Below, one piece after another: positions 1-6,109 of a stretch of DNA of 8,125 bases (its first letter is position 1; every line of letters begins with the position of its first letter). The stretch is from Legionellales bacterium UBA4722 (lineage in GTDB: Bacteria; Pseudomonadota; Gammaproteobacteria; DSM-16500). Made by a program: the position numbers and the translations under genes. Location: NCBI GenBank assembly GCA_002404295.1, contig DHJK01000190.1, forward strand, positions 1 to 8,125, in the 5' to 3' direction. The notes beneath the pieces were generated by a model. That model was not told the origin of the DNA and searched no databases. It worked only from the letters and a program-made list of their open reading frames with translations.

Positions 1-19
1 TCGCGCTCGCAATGACGAG
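1..19. repeat. Truncated copy of a dispersed palindromic repeat (left edge)
   Basis: These 19 bases are the exact reverse complement of 8083-8101 near the other end of the window. The core CTCGTCATTGCGAGC resembles the short 'GTCATTGCGAGC...GAAGCAA' intergenic repeats scattered through many bacterial genomes. The element continues beyond the left edge, so its full length is not visible. It lies outside any gene, upstream of the ispB promoter. Confidence 0.5.
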
Positions 20-71
20 GCTGGATGGCACGGGCACGTTCACGATTAAAGCAACTAAACTCCTTTAAACC

Positions 72-101
72 TTGACAGCCCACCAACCTCCCCACTACGA
101 T
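72..101 (+). promoter_or_regulatory. Candidate sigma70 promoter of ispB
   Basis: A perfect -35 box TTGACA (72-77) is followed after 18 bases by TACGAT (96-101), a 4/6 match to the -10 consensus. Transcription would start near base 108, giving a leader of about 29 bases before the ispB ATG. Given the short gap after ispB, this promoter probably also drives the tRNA-Pro. Confidence 0.45.
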
Positions 102-136
102 TCAATCACTTACCCCATTACCGAGAAGTAACCCTC

Positions 137-1105
137 ATGCCCTTGGAATCCATACGCTCCCTCGTGCGAACCGACCTCACCGAGACCGACCGATTCATCT
201 CAAAAGAGCTCCAATCAGACATCCCCTTCATCAATGAATTAGTGGCCCACACCTTAAGCGCCGGTGGCAAACGCATCCGCCCTCTATTAGTTTTACTCTC
301 AGCCCGCGCCTTAGACCACCAAAAACTACACCACATTGAACTCGCCTCCGCGATCGAACTCATCCACACCGCCACCCTCTTACATGATGACGTCGTAGAC
401 AGCTCCAACTTACGCCGCGGTCACGAAACCGCCAATTCCATCTGGGGCAACGAAGCCAGCGTCTTAGTCGGTGACTTCTTATATTCCCGCGCTTTCCAGC
501 TCATCGTTAAACTACAACACTTACCCATCCTAAGCATTTTCTCCAATGCCACCAACATCATCGCAGAAGGCGAAGTACTACAACTCATTAATTGCCACAA
601 CCCCGACACCACAGAAGCATCCTATTTCGATGTCATCATGCGTAAAACAGCAAAATTATTTGAAGTGGCAACTCAAGCAGGCGCAGCCCTCTGTACCGAC
701 AACCTCGACTACATATCCGCCATGCAAAAATATGGTTTGAATCTCGGCATCGCATACCAATTAATCGATGACGCCCTCGACTACAGCGCATCCGCCGACC
801 AAACCGGCAAAAACATGGGAAACGACATCACCGAAGGAAAACCCACCCTCCCTCTAATATATGCACTCACCAAAGGCACTACTCAAGAAGTCGACCTACT
901 CCGCACCGCCATTCAAACCGGCTCCACTACAGAAATCCCCTCCATCGTCAAAATTATTGAATCCACCGGCGCCATCGAGTACACTTCAAACGCTGCAAAA
1001 CAACATGCAAAACAAGCGTGTGACGCACTCACACTCATACCCGAATCACCTTACCGTGAGGCATTGCATAGACTCGCAGGATTTGTAGTAGAACGAAGTT
1101 ACTAA
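137..1105 (+). CDS. ispB: Octaprenyl diphosphate synthase (trans-polyprenyl synthase)
   Basis: IspB extends farnesyl diphosphate with isopentenyl diphosphate units to the long all-trans chain that becomes the tail of ubiquinone (and menaquinone where made). It is a soluble cytoplasmic enzyme. The 322-residue protein has the full family signature: GGKRIRP at 43-49, the first Asp-rich motif DDVVD at 84-88 followed by RR at 93-94, and the second Asp-rich motif DDALD at 211-215, then GND and a Lys near 230-235. Both Asp motifs bind Mg2+ and diphosphate. The small residue Ala79, five before the first Asp motif, is typical of long-chain enzymes; the exact chain length cannot be read from sequence. 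The ATG start has a modest GAGAAG ribosome site at 123-128. The coding strand is very rich in C and poor in G (23 C against 6 G in 841-900), unlike ffh. Its stop is 2 bases before a tRNA gene. Confidence 0.95.
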   Translation: MPLESIRSLVRTDLTETDRFISKELQSDIPFINELVAHTLSAGGKRIRPLLVLLSARALDHQKLHHIELASAIELIHTATLLHDDVVDSSNLRRGHETANSIWGNEASVLVGDFLYSRAFQLIVKLQHLPILSIFSNATNIIAEGEVLQLINCHNPDTTEASYFDVIMRKTAKLFEVATQAGAALCTDNLDYISAMQKYGLNLGIAYQLIDDALDYSASADQTGKNMGNDITEGKPTLPLIYALTKGTTQEVDLLRTAIQTGSTTEIPSIVKIIESTGAIEYTSNAAKQHAKQACDALTLIPESPYREALHRLAGFVVERSY

Positions 1106-1107
1106 AA

Positions 1108-1181
1108 CGGGGTGTAGCTCAGCCTGGTAGAGCACTGCTTTCGGGAAGCAGGGGCCGCTGGTTCGAATCCAGTCACCCCGA
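1108..1181 (+). tRNA. tRNA-Pro (anticodon CGG)
   Basis: A complete cloverleaf can be folded. The acceptor stem pairs CGGGGTG (1108-1114) with CACCCCG (1174-1180), with discriminator A at 1181. The D arm contains AGCTCAGCCTGGTAGAGC. The anticodon arm is CTGCT-TTCGGGA-AGCAG with anticodon CGG, and the T arm carries GTTCGAATCC. This decodes CCG proline codons. The three bases after the discriminator are GCA, not CCA, so the 3' CCA end must be added by a nucleotidyltransferase. Only 2 bases separate it from the ispB stop, so it is likely matured from the ispB transcript by RNase P. No clear intrinsic terminator follows. Confidence 0.95.
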
Positions 1182-1323
1182 GCAATAAAATCAACATCGG
1201 CTTACTTTACAACAGTACATCGACGAAGCATTAAACTCTCATTTTTCTTAAAATCATTCTGCTCTTCATTCGTTGGATAAAGAGTCGCAATACAGCCAGA
1301 ACTATCTGCTATTTCAGAAGACG

Positions 1324-2148
1324 ATGCCCGAAGTTAACATTATGCCAAAAACCAACAAAGGCTACCAATCGCTCTTTCAATATATGAGCGACAATCGCCA
1401 AAATAATGCAGATCCTAAGCCTTATTTCAGCCAGCAACTTCTAGGAGCACTGCAACCTATTGTTGATATAGATAAAGATTTCGTTGATACCTTTAAACCC
1501 TATAAAACCGGCTATTTTGGATACCATGCTGTACGAGATTTTTTGCAACCGCTAAGAGGCATTGGGAATACACTGAAAGGTGTAGCGACTATCCTAATCA
1601 CACCCTTAGTTTTCCTATATGATACTATTGAGTACGCATTCACTTCAAAGTCCTTCAGTGATTTTGCTAACAATATGAATTCTAACTTTTGCCGATCAGC
1701 TTCTTGGATGCTGGAAGGCGTTTCAAACTTACCACGAGGCGTAACACAAATTATTGCGACACCATTAACATGGTTTATTAAAATTCCCTTGAGAGCATTA
1801 ATAACTGGAATAGTTGGCACGCCTAAAATAGAAGAAAATCAAGGTATACAAGATCTCGTCAAAAAATGTGAGTACGATATCCTAAAAAGCAATAACGTAG
1901 ATTGGTCTTGCGTGCGTGAGCTGCATCGGAAATTTAAAAAATCCCACAGAAGAGGACAAAAAACCAATATTCCTATTATTAAAGAAAGCCGACTTGCTAA
2001 AAGAATATCACGAGAAGATATAGCGCAGGTGCGTGCAATACAATACGTAGGCTTATTTAGTTTTAGTGAAATAACTGATGCTGAAAAGCCTCCTCTTTTC
2101 AAGCATAGACAAAGAAGTAACTCAGCGCCAATTAACCCATCTTTATAA
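1324..2148 (+). CDS. Unrecognised protein, effector-like, with RSNSAP 14-3-3-type tail
   Basis: I do not recognise this protein. From ATG 1324 it has 274 residues. Two hydrophobic or amphipathic segments share one motif, L-x-G-[IV]-x-N-x(4)-G-V-x(2)-I-x(2)-T-P-L (about residues 77-96 and 130-149), with 9 of 22 positions identical, suggesting an internal duplication that might touch membranes. A basic cluster follows (about 202-213, RKFKKSHRR). The C-terminus is polar and holds RSNSAP at 264-269, which fits the eukaryotic mode-1 14-3-3 site R-S-x-pS-x-P exactly. There is no signal peptide. This architecture, in a Legionellales-like genome, suggests a secreted type IV effector, but that is inference. 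The start is uncertain: an in-frame TTG at 1273 gives 291 residues but has no ribosome site; ATG 1324 has a weak AGAAG close upstream, and ATG 1342 has GAAG 8 bases upstream. Its stop overlaps the stop of the convergent gene. Confidence 0.7.
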   Translation: MPEVNIMPKTNKGYQSLFQYMSDNRQNNADPKPYFSQQLLGALQPIVDIDKDFVDTFKPYKTGYFGYHAVRDFLQPLRGIGNTLKGVATILITPLVFLYDTIEYAFTSKSFSDFANNMNSNFCRSASWMLEGVSNLPRGVTQIIATPLTWFIKIPLRALITGIVGTPKIEENQGIQDLVKKCEYDILKSNNVDWSCVRELHRKFKKSHRRGQKTNIPIIKESRLAKRISREDIAQVRAIQYVGLFSFSEITDAEKPPLFKHRQRSNSAPINPSL

Positions 2149-3102
2149 AGCAGGTCTATAAGAATACACTGGTGGCTTAGCCTCAACATCGGGAAGTGAC
2201 ATAAGAGAATCTTGACCATCTTTATCCTCTTTTGCACGACAAGGACTAAAAAGCACGCTTGCACTTGAACTAAGATTTGCAAATGTATCTTTAGTAAGCG
2301 TACCTTTTTTATATTGACCGTAGAAAGAAGCACCCAAGAAAGCCAAACCAAGCATAGGATTACCGAAAGCAAGCATTGCGAACCCAGCAGTTTCCATCGC
2401 CTTAAATACAGGTGATATTATTTTCATTCCATCTAGCTCATCACTCCGTGCGTTTGCAAGAGTATTTAGTTCTGCTAGTAATTGAAAACCGGAAGTAATA
2501 GCCATTCCTAAAAAAGATAAAGCACAGACTGAGAATCCTGACAATACAGCTGGTATGAAGCTAGGCGATAAAGCCATATAAGCTAATCCTGCAACTGGGA
2601 GAGAAGACAGTGCAACATATGCACCGTGCCAGCGCAAATTCTCACGTTTCATGGCGTTAAGTTCTTCTCTTGAAAGAATTTCCGGACGATCTGTCCTCGC
2701 GCTATCAGCAGCAAATTCACTAGCAAGTTTATCCCCGATTACTGTGTAGAATGTTTTCTGATTCTTACTGAGTCTCTGCTGACGCTGATATATACTAGGA
2801 TAAAAACGATCGTCAATTTCACCCTCAAACAAATAACTAGCCACAAAATCACAAGTACCTAACACAACCCCAGCAAACCCCATTGCAAATGCAGTGTATG
2901 GAATTGCCTGAGCCGCCACCCCAGCCGCTGCTCCAATAATCCCTTTTATCGCTAAAGTAGCTCCAGTCGTAGCAGCGGTTGCTTCAAGCGCTACTGCACC
3001 CTCAGTGAGCAAAAGAGCAGCAACGTGTGCTGCTTGATGAACATTTGCTGAAGCTGCTTGGACTGTTTGAGCGAGTCTTGTAGATAAACGTGCATGTGAC
3101 AT
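2143..3102 (-). CDS. Unrecognised alanine-rich protein with hydrophobic blocks, effector-like
   Basis: I do not recognise this protein of 319 residues. The start at 3102 is chosen because a strong ribosome site (GAGGAGA, complement of 3111-3117) lies 8 bases upstream; the frame stays open to 3222 but that extension has no comparable signal. The first 50 residues are rich in Ala, Thr and Gln and look helical. Hydrophobic, glycine- and alanine-rich blocks occur at about 50-92, 160-205 and 238-262, enough for several membrane-spanning or inserting helices. Between them is a charged stretch (about 93-158) with many Arg, Glu and Gln. The C-terminus is hydrophilic and ends KPPVYSYRPAL. There is no cleavable signal peptide. 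It converges on the preceding gene with a 6-base overlap of stop codons. A membrane-active, secreted effector is one possibility; an ordinary inner membrane protein is another. Confidence 0.7.
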   Translation of the reverse strand: MSHARLSTRLAQTVQAASANVHQAAHVAALLLTEGAVALEATAATTGATLAIKGIIGAAAGVAAQAIPYTAFAMGFAGVVLGTCDFVASYLFEGEIDDRFYPSIYQRQQRLSKNQKTFYTVIGDKLASEFAADSARTDRPEILSREELNAMKRENLRWHGAYVALSSLPVAGLAYMALSPSFIPAVLSGFSVCALSFLGMAITSGFQLLAELNTLANARSDELDGMKIISPVFKAMETAGFAMLAFGNPMLGLAFLGASFYGQYKKGTLTKDTFANLSSSASVLFSPCRAKEDKDGQDSLMSLPDVEAKPPVYSYRPAL

Positions 3103-3127
3103 AAGTTTTCTCTCCTCATTATTATTA

Positions 3128-3156
3128 ACTATACTGAGCCGCTCACATCTAGAAAA
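3128..3156 (-). promoter_or_regulatory. Candidate promoter of the minus-strand gene
   Basis: Read on the minus strand, TATAGT (complement of 3128-3133) is a 5/6 match to the -10 box and ends 25 bases before the ATG at 3102. With a 17-base spacer the -35 position reads TTTTCT (complement of 3151-3156), which is weak. A factor bound at the palindrome just upstream could compensate. Confidence 0.25.
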
Positions 3157-3159
3157 ATC

Positions 3160-3171
3160 TTCGTGCACGAA
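3160..3171. promoter_or_regulatory. Perfect 12-base palindrome upstream of the minus-strand gene (possible operator)
   Basis: TTCGTGCACGAA is fully self-complementary. It sits immediately upstream of the candidate -35 position (3151-3156) of the minus-strand gene, a usual place for an activator or repressor site. A second dyad, GCATA-C-TATGC, lies at 3192-3202. No regulator is encoded nearby, so the role is a guess from position and symmetry. Confidence 0.3.
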
Positions 3172-3375
3172 TCCCAGAGAAAATGTAATATGCATACTAT
3201 GCGTAATTTGTAAAATATACAAGAAAAAATAATCAAAATTTAAACAGCTCCGGCCTTAGAAAATTCTATCAATCTGATTAATCTTACTTTTTTCTACTGA
3301 CACAATTAAAATTAAAAACGTTGTTTTTTTAATTAGGCCTCTCATAGATACGTGTGCACCCTTCAAGAATTAATG

Positions 3376-3381
3376 TATAAT
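3376..3381 (+). promoter_or_regulatory. Candidate -10 box of ffh
   Basis: TATAAT, a perfect -10 consensus, lies 45 bases before the ffh ATG. No good -35 box is present at 16-18 bases upstream (the positions read close to GTGTGCAC). Transcription would begin near 3388, leaving a leader of about 40 bases. Confidence 0.35.
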
Positions 3382-3426
3382 CCACACCCAATCCTAACCC
3401 CCATCTCATTAAATATAGAGTATTGT

Positions 3427-4803
3427 ATGTTTACTAACCTATCTGAACGATTAACCCAGGTTTTAAAGAATTTAAGCGGCAGAGGTCGTTTAACCGAAGA
3501 CAATATCAAAGACACGCTGCGCGATATCCGCATGGCTTTGCTTGAAGCGGATGTGGCTCTGCCGGTGGTTAAACATTGCATAGAGCATATACAAGAAAAA
3601 GCCATTGGCGTTAAAGTCATGGAAAGCCTGAGTCCAGGACAGGCACTTATCAAATTAGTGCATGATGAACTTGTCATCATGATGGGTGAACGTTGTGATA
3701 CGCTAAACCTTGCCACCCAACCACCCGCTATCATTTTGATGGCCGGGCTACAAGGTTCCGGCAAAACAACCACTGTTGCAAAACTCGCACGCTGGTTACA
3801 AGAAAATCAAAAAAAATCGGTATTGGTTGTCAGCACGGATATTTATAGACCGGCAGCGATTAAACAATTAGAAACACTCGCAAAAAATATCAATGTAGAA
3901 TTTTATCCCAGTGATAGCACACAAGATCCCGTTGCGATTGCAACTGCTGCGATTCAAGCTGCAAAATCTAAATTAATCGATGTAGTGATTATCGATACCG
4001 CAGGACGTTTACATATCGATGATGAAATGATGGCGGAAATTACGCACTTGCATAACGCAATCCAGCCTATTGAAACTTTGTTCGTTGTCGATAGCATGAC
4101 AGGGCAAGACGCTGCAAATACTGCACAGGCGTTTAATACTGCACTACCACTGACTGGCGTGATCTTAACTAAAACAGACGGCGATGCACGCGGTGGTGCT
4201 GCACTTTCTATTCGCCATATCACGGGCAAACCCATTAAATTTATGGGTATTGGTGAAAAAATTGATGCGCTAGAACCGTTTCATCCAGACCGTGTTGCTT
4301 CTCGCATATTGGGCATGGGCGACATCCTCACGCTGGTTGAAGATGCAGAGCGTAACCTGGATCGTGCAAAAGCAGAAAAATTTGCCAAGAAAATTAAAAA
4401 AGGAAAGTTATTTGATTTAGAAGATTTCCGCGATCAATTACGCCAAATTTCCAGCATGGGCGGCATCATGGGTATCATGAAAAAATTACCCGGCGTGGCT
4501 AATCTTCCAAAAGGCGCGACGGATAAAGTGAATGACAAATCGCTTTCTGAAATTGAAGCCATTATTAATTCCATGACACCTAAAGAAAGACGTATGCCGG
4601 TTGTGATTAATGGGTCACGTAAGCGTCGTATTGCTTTAGGGTCGGGTACGGATATTCAAGCTATTAATCGCTTATTGAAGCAGTTTACGCAGATGCAAAA
4701 AATGATGAAGAAGCTGGCTAACAAAGGCGGTCTATTAAAGATGATGCGCGGGTTGCAGGGTAAATTACCGCCGGGGATGATGCCGCCGATGGGGAATGAA
4801 TAG
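3427..4803 (+). CDS. ffh: Signal recognition particle protein Ffh (SRP54 GTPase)
   Basis: Ffh binds 4.5S RNA and recognises hydrophobic signal sequences emerging from the ribosome, then docks with the receptor FtsY at the inner membrane through a GTP-dependent heterodimer. The 458-residue protein follows the E. coli sequence closely along its whole length. The N domain (about 1-90) begins MFTNLSERL and includes the ALLEADVALPVV helix. The G domain shows G1 GLQGSGKT (107-114), the I-box region with DIYRPAA, G3 DTAGR (190-194) and G4 TKTD (248-251), then GDARGGAALS. The methionine-rich M domain (about 330-458) contains SRKRR for RNA binding and ends in a Met/Pro/Gly-rich tail. The frame is open upstream to 3352, but ATG 3427 is chosen because it matches the family N-terminus. 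The usual gammaproteobacterial neighbour downstream, rpsP, is absent; a Fic gene is there instead. Confidence 0.97.
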   Translation: MFTNLSERLTQVLKNLSGRGRLTEDNIKDTLRDIRMALLEADVALPVVKHCIEHIQEKAIGVKVMESLSPGQALIKLVHDELVIMMGERCDTLNLATQPPAIILMAGLQGSGKTTTVAKLARWLQENQKKSVLVVSTDIYRPAAIKQLETLAKNINVEFYPSDSTQDPVAIATAAIQAAKSKLIDVVIIDTAGRLHIDDEMMAEITHLHNAIQPIETLFVVDSMTGQDAANTAQAFNTALPLTGVILTKTDGDARGGAALSIRHITGKPIKFMGIGEKIDALEPFHPDRVASRILGMGDILTLVEDAERNLDRAKAEKFAKKIKKGKLFDLEDFRDQLRQISSMGGIMGIMKKLPGVANLPKGATDKVNDKSLSEIEAIINSMTPKERRMPVVINGSRKRRIALGSGTDIQAINRLLKQFTQMQKMMKKLANKGGLLKMMRGLQGKLPPGMMPPMGNE

Positions 4804-4835
4804 TTACATTACTTTCAATCAGTTATGATATTGCG

Positions 4836-4867
4836 CGGAGAATATCCGCCTTATTCTCCGTATTTTT
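4836..4867 (+). terminator. Possible intrinsic terminator of ffh, built from the first repeat dyad
   Basis: CGGAGAAT (4836-4843) and ATTCTCCG (4853-4860) form an 8-base-pair stem with a 9-base loop, followed directly by TATTTTT (4861-4867). It begins 33 bases after the ffh stop. The stem is also one of the two dyads of the repeat array, and an alternative inner hairpin GCGGA/TCCGC (4835-4839 with 4845-4849) competes. The second dyad lacks a T-run, so the terminator role applies to this copy only. Confidence 0.4.
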
Positions 4868-4881
4868 AGCGGAGAATGTTC

Positions 4882-4910
4882 TTGATTCTGCGGAGAATAA
4901 ATGCTACATT
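4882..4910 (+). promoter_or_regulatory. Candidate promoter of fic, embedded in the repeat array
   Basis: TTGATT (4882-4887) and TACATT (4905-4910), each a 4/6 match, are separated by 17 bases. One repeat copy (4890-4898) fills the spacer and its inverted partner (4908-4916) overlaps the -10 box, so a bound protein would block RNA polymerase. Transcription would start near 4917, giving a leader of about 14 bases that begins with the AAGAGG ribosome site. An alternative -10, TATGAT (4824-4829), lies before the array but has no good -35. Confidence 0.4.
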
Positions 4911-4930
4911 CTCCGCAAGAGGTGCGGAGA

Positions 4931-6058
4931 ATGACAACCTATATCCATGAGCTTAGCCACTGGCCAATATTCACTTGGGATCCAATAAAATTAGCCCCTC
5001 TTCTTGCAACAGTTCACCAGCATCAAGGCCGTCTTCAAGGACGCATGGAAGCATTAGGCTTTAGTTTACAAAATGAAGCAACGCTTCTTACCCTAACACA
5101 AGACGTCGTTAAAAATAGCGAGATCGAAAATGAAACGCTAGACCCAGACCAAGTACGCTCTTCCATAGCAAGAAAATTAGGCATGGATATCGCAGGTCTC
5201 GTTCCAGCAGATCGCCACGTAGACGGTGCAGTTGAAATTGCGCTGGATGCAATTCAACACTTTAATAAACCACTTACGAAAGAACGATTGTTTAACTGGC
5301 ATGCTGCATTATTCCCCACAGGTCGAAAGAGCATGAATCCTATTATGGTTGGCGACTGGCGATACGACCAACACGGTCCAATGCAAGTGGTCTCGGGCGC
5401 TCTAGGACATCAAAAAGTCCACTTTGAAGCACCAACGGCTTCTCGCATTGAAGAGGAAATGAATATATTTTTAACTTGGTTTAATAACAAACAGTCTGTT
5501 GATCCCACTATAAAAGCAGGCTTAGCACATCTTTGGTTTGTCACTATACATCCCTTTGAAGACGGCAATGGTCGCATTGCTCGAACAATTACAGATCTTC
5601 AACTTGCACGCACAGATAACAACAGTCAACGATTCTACAGTTTATCAGCACAAATTAGAAAAGAACGCAGCTCTTATTATAGGCAGTTAGAAAGCACTCA
5701 AAAAAATGGGCTTGATGTGACAGATTGGCTAGAATGGTTTCTCACTTGTATGGAGCACGCACTCCTGTCCACTACTGAAACCTTAGCCAAAATACTGCGA
5801 AAAGCTCGTTTCTGGGAGCAACATAAAACAGTAAAATTCAATGATAGACAACGCTTGATGCTTAATAACCTATTTGAAAAATTTATAGGTAAGCTAACCT
5901 CATCAAAATGGGCAAAAATAACAAAATGCTCCCAAGATACAGCGTCGCGTGACATACAAGCGCTTATCGAGCTAGGTATCTTAGCAAAAGAAGCTGCGGG
6001 AGGAAGAAGTACAAGTTATGTATTGGATAAGGGAAAGGAGAACAAAGAGGGCATTTAA
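4931..6058 (+). CDS. Fic-family protein (DUF4172-Fic-winged helix), putative AMP-transferase
   Basis: Fic enzymes usually transfer AMP from ATP to a hydroxyl side chain of a target protein. The 375-residue protein has three parts. The N-terminal DUF4172-type region (about 1-90) reads YIHELSHWPIFTWD and QGRLQGRMEALGF. The Fic core follows, with the complete catalytic motif HPFEDGNGRIAR at 207-218 (His207 as general base) and a flap near GDWRYD (about 141-146). A C-terminal winged-helix-like region (about 300-365) ends in ALIELGILAKEAAGGRSTSYVL. An N-terminal inhibitory-helix motif is recognisable at 62-67 as NSEIEN: the key Glu66 is present but the usual first Ser/Thr is Asn, so this looks like a self-inhibited class II Fic. 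ATG 4931 is preferred over the in-frame ATG 4901 because it gives the usual family N-terminus, has AAGAGG 8 bases upstream, and 4901 lies upstream of the predicted transcript start. The target is unknown; both self-regulating toxin-like and host-directed roles are possible. Confidence 0.9.
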   Translation: MTTYIHELSHWPIFTWDPIKLAPLLATVHQHQGRLQGRMEALGFSLQNEATLLTLTQDVVKNSEIENETLDPDQVRSSIARKLGMDIAGLVPADRHVDGAVEIALDAIQHFNKPLTKERLFNWHAALFPTGRKSMNPIMVGDWRYDQHGPMQVVSGALGHQKVHFEAPTASRIEEEMNIFLTWFNNKQSVDPTIKAGLAHLWFVTIHPFEDGNGRIARTITDLQLARTDNNSQRFYSLSAQIRKERSSYYRQLESTQKNGLDVTDWLEWFLTCMEHALLSTTETLAKILRKARFWEQHKTVKFNDRQRLMLNNLFEKFIGKLTSSKWAKITKCSQDTASRDIQALIELGILAKEAAGGRSTSYVLDKGKENKEGI

Positions 6059-6109
6059 CGGTAACTACTCAGTGTCGAGGGTCACTCAAAACGTCAAATT
6101 AGCCAATAT

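Larger units (their letters stand above)
3103..3426. other. Divergent intergenic region between the minus-strand gene and ffh
   Basis: This 324-base stretch contains no convincing gene. It is AT-rich and carries the promoter signals and two short palindromes listed separately (3160-3171 and 3192-3202). It also holds an AT-only dyad, AATTAAAAAC (3310-3319) against GTTTTTTTAATT (3323-3334), which has two unpaired extra T and no GC core, so it is not a good terminator and may simply be bent promoter DNA. No RNA gene is recognisable. Confidence 0.6.
4835..4932. repeat. Array of six GCGGAGAAT repeats in two 55-base units, upstream of fic
   Basis: Four direct copies (4835-4843, 4869-4877, 4890-4898, 4924-4932) and two inverted copies (4853-4861 with one mismatch, 4908-4916) lie in 98 bases. 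Each unit is GCGGAGAAT, 9 bases, inverted copy, 7 bases, direct copy. The second unit repeats the first exactly 55 bases later with the same spacings, while the spacer sequences differ. Conserved sites with divergent spacers point to protein binding rather than recent duplication. The last copy overlaps the fic start codon and the fourth and fifth overlap the candidate promoter, so an autoregulatory operator array is the simplest reading. Confidence 0.75.

Noticed and set aside
1158..1181. tRNA-Pro 3' end as an integration site for the following genes
   Set aside because: I found no second copy of the tRNA 3' end and no integrase in the window.
1839..2372. Open minus-strand frame of 177 codons across the convergent gene ends
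   Set aside because: It lies antisense to the plus-strand gene and out of frame with the minus-strand gene, has no ribosome site that I can see, and its composition is not protein-like.
3103..3222. 40-residue N-terminal extension of the minus-strand protein
   Set aside because: The strong GAGGAGA site points to the ATG at 3102, and the extension covers the candidate -10 box and a palindrome.
3352..3426. Upstream GTG start extending Ffh by 25 residues
   Set aside because: Ffh proteins begin at the MFxNL motif; the extension lies over the likely promoter and has no ribosome site.
4901..4930. Upstream in-frame ATG of the Fic gene at 4901
   Set aside because: It has a GGAG upstream, but that GGAG is part of the repeat. 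The extra 10 residues do not fit the family N-terminus, and the codon lies before the predicted transcript start.
4835..4932. Repeat array as a CRISPR
   Set aside because: The 9-base sites are too short, occur in both orientations, have spacers of 7-12 bases, and no cas gene is present.
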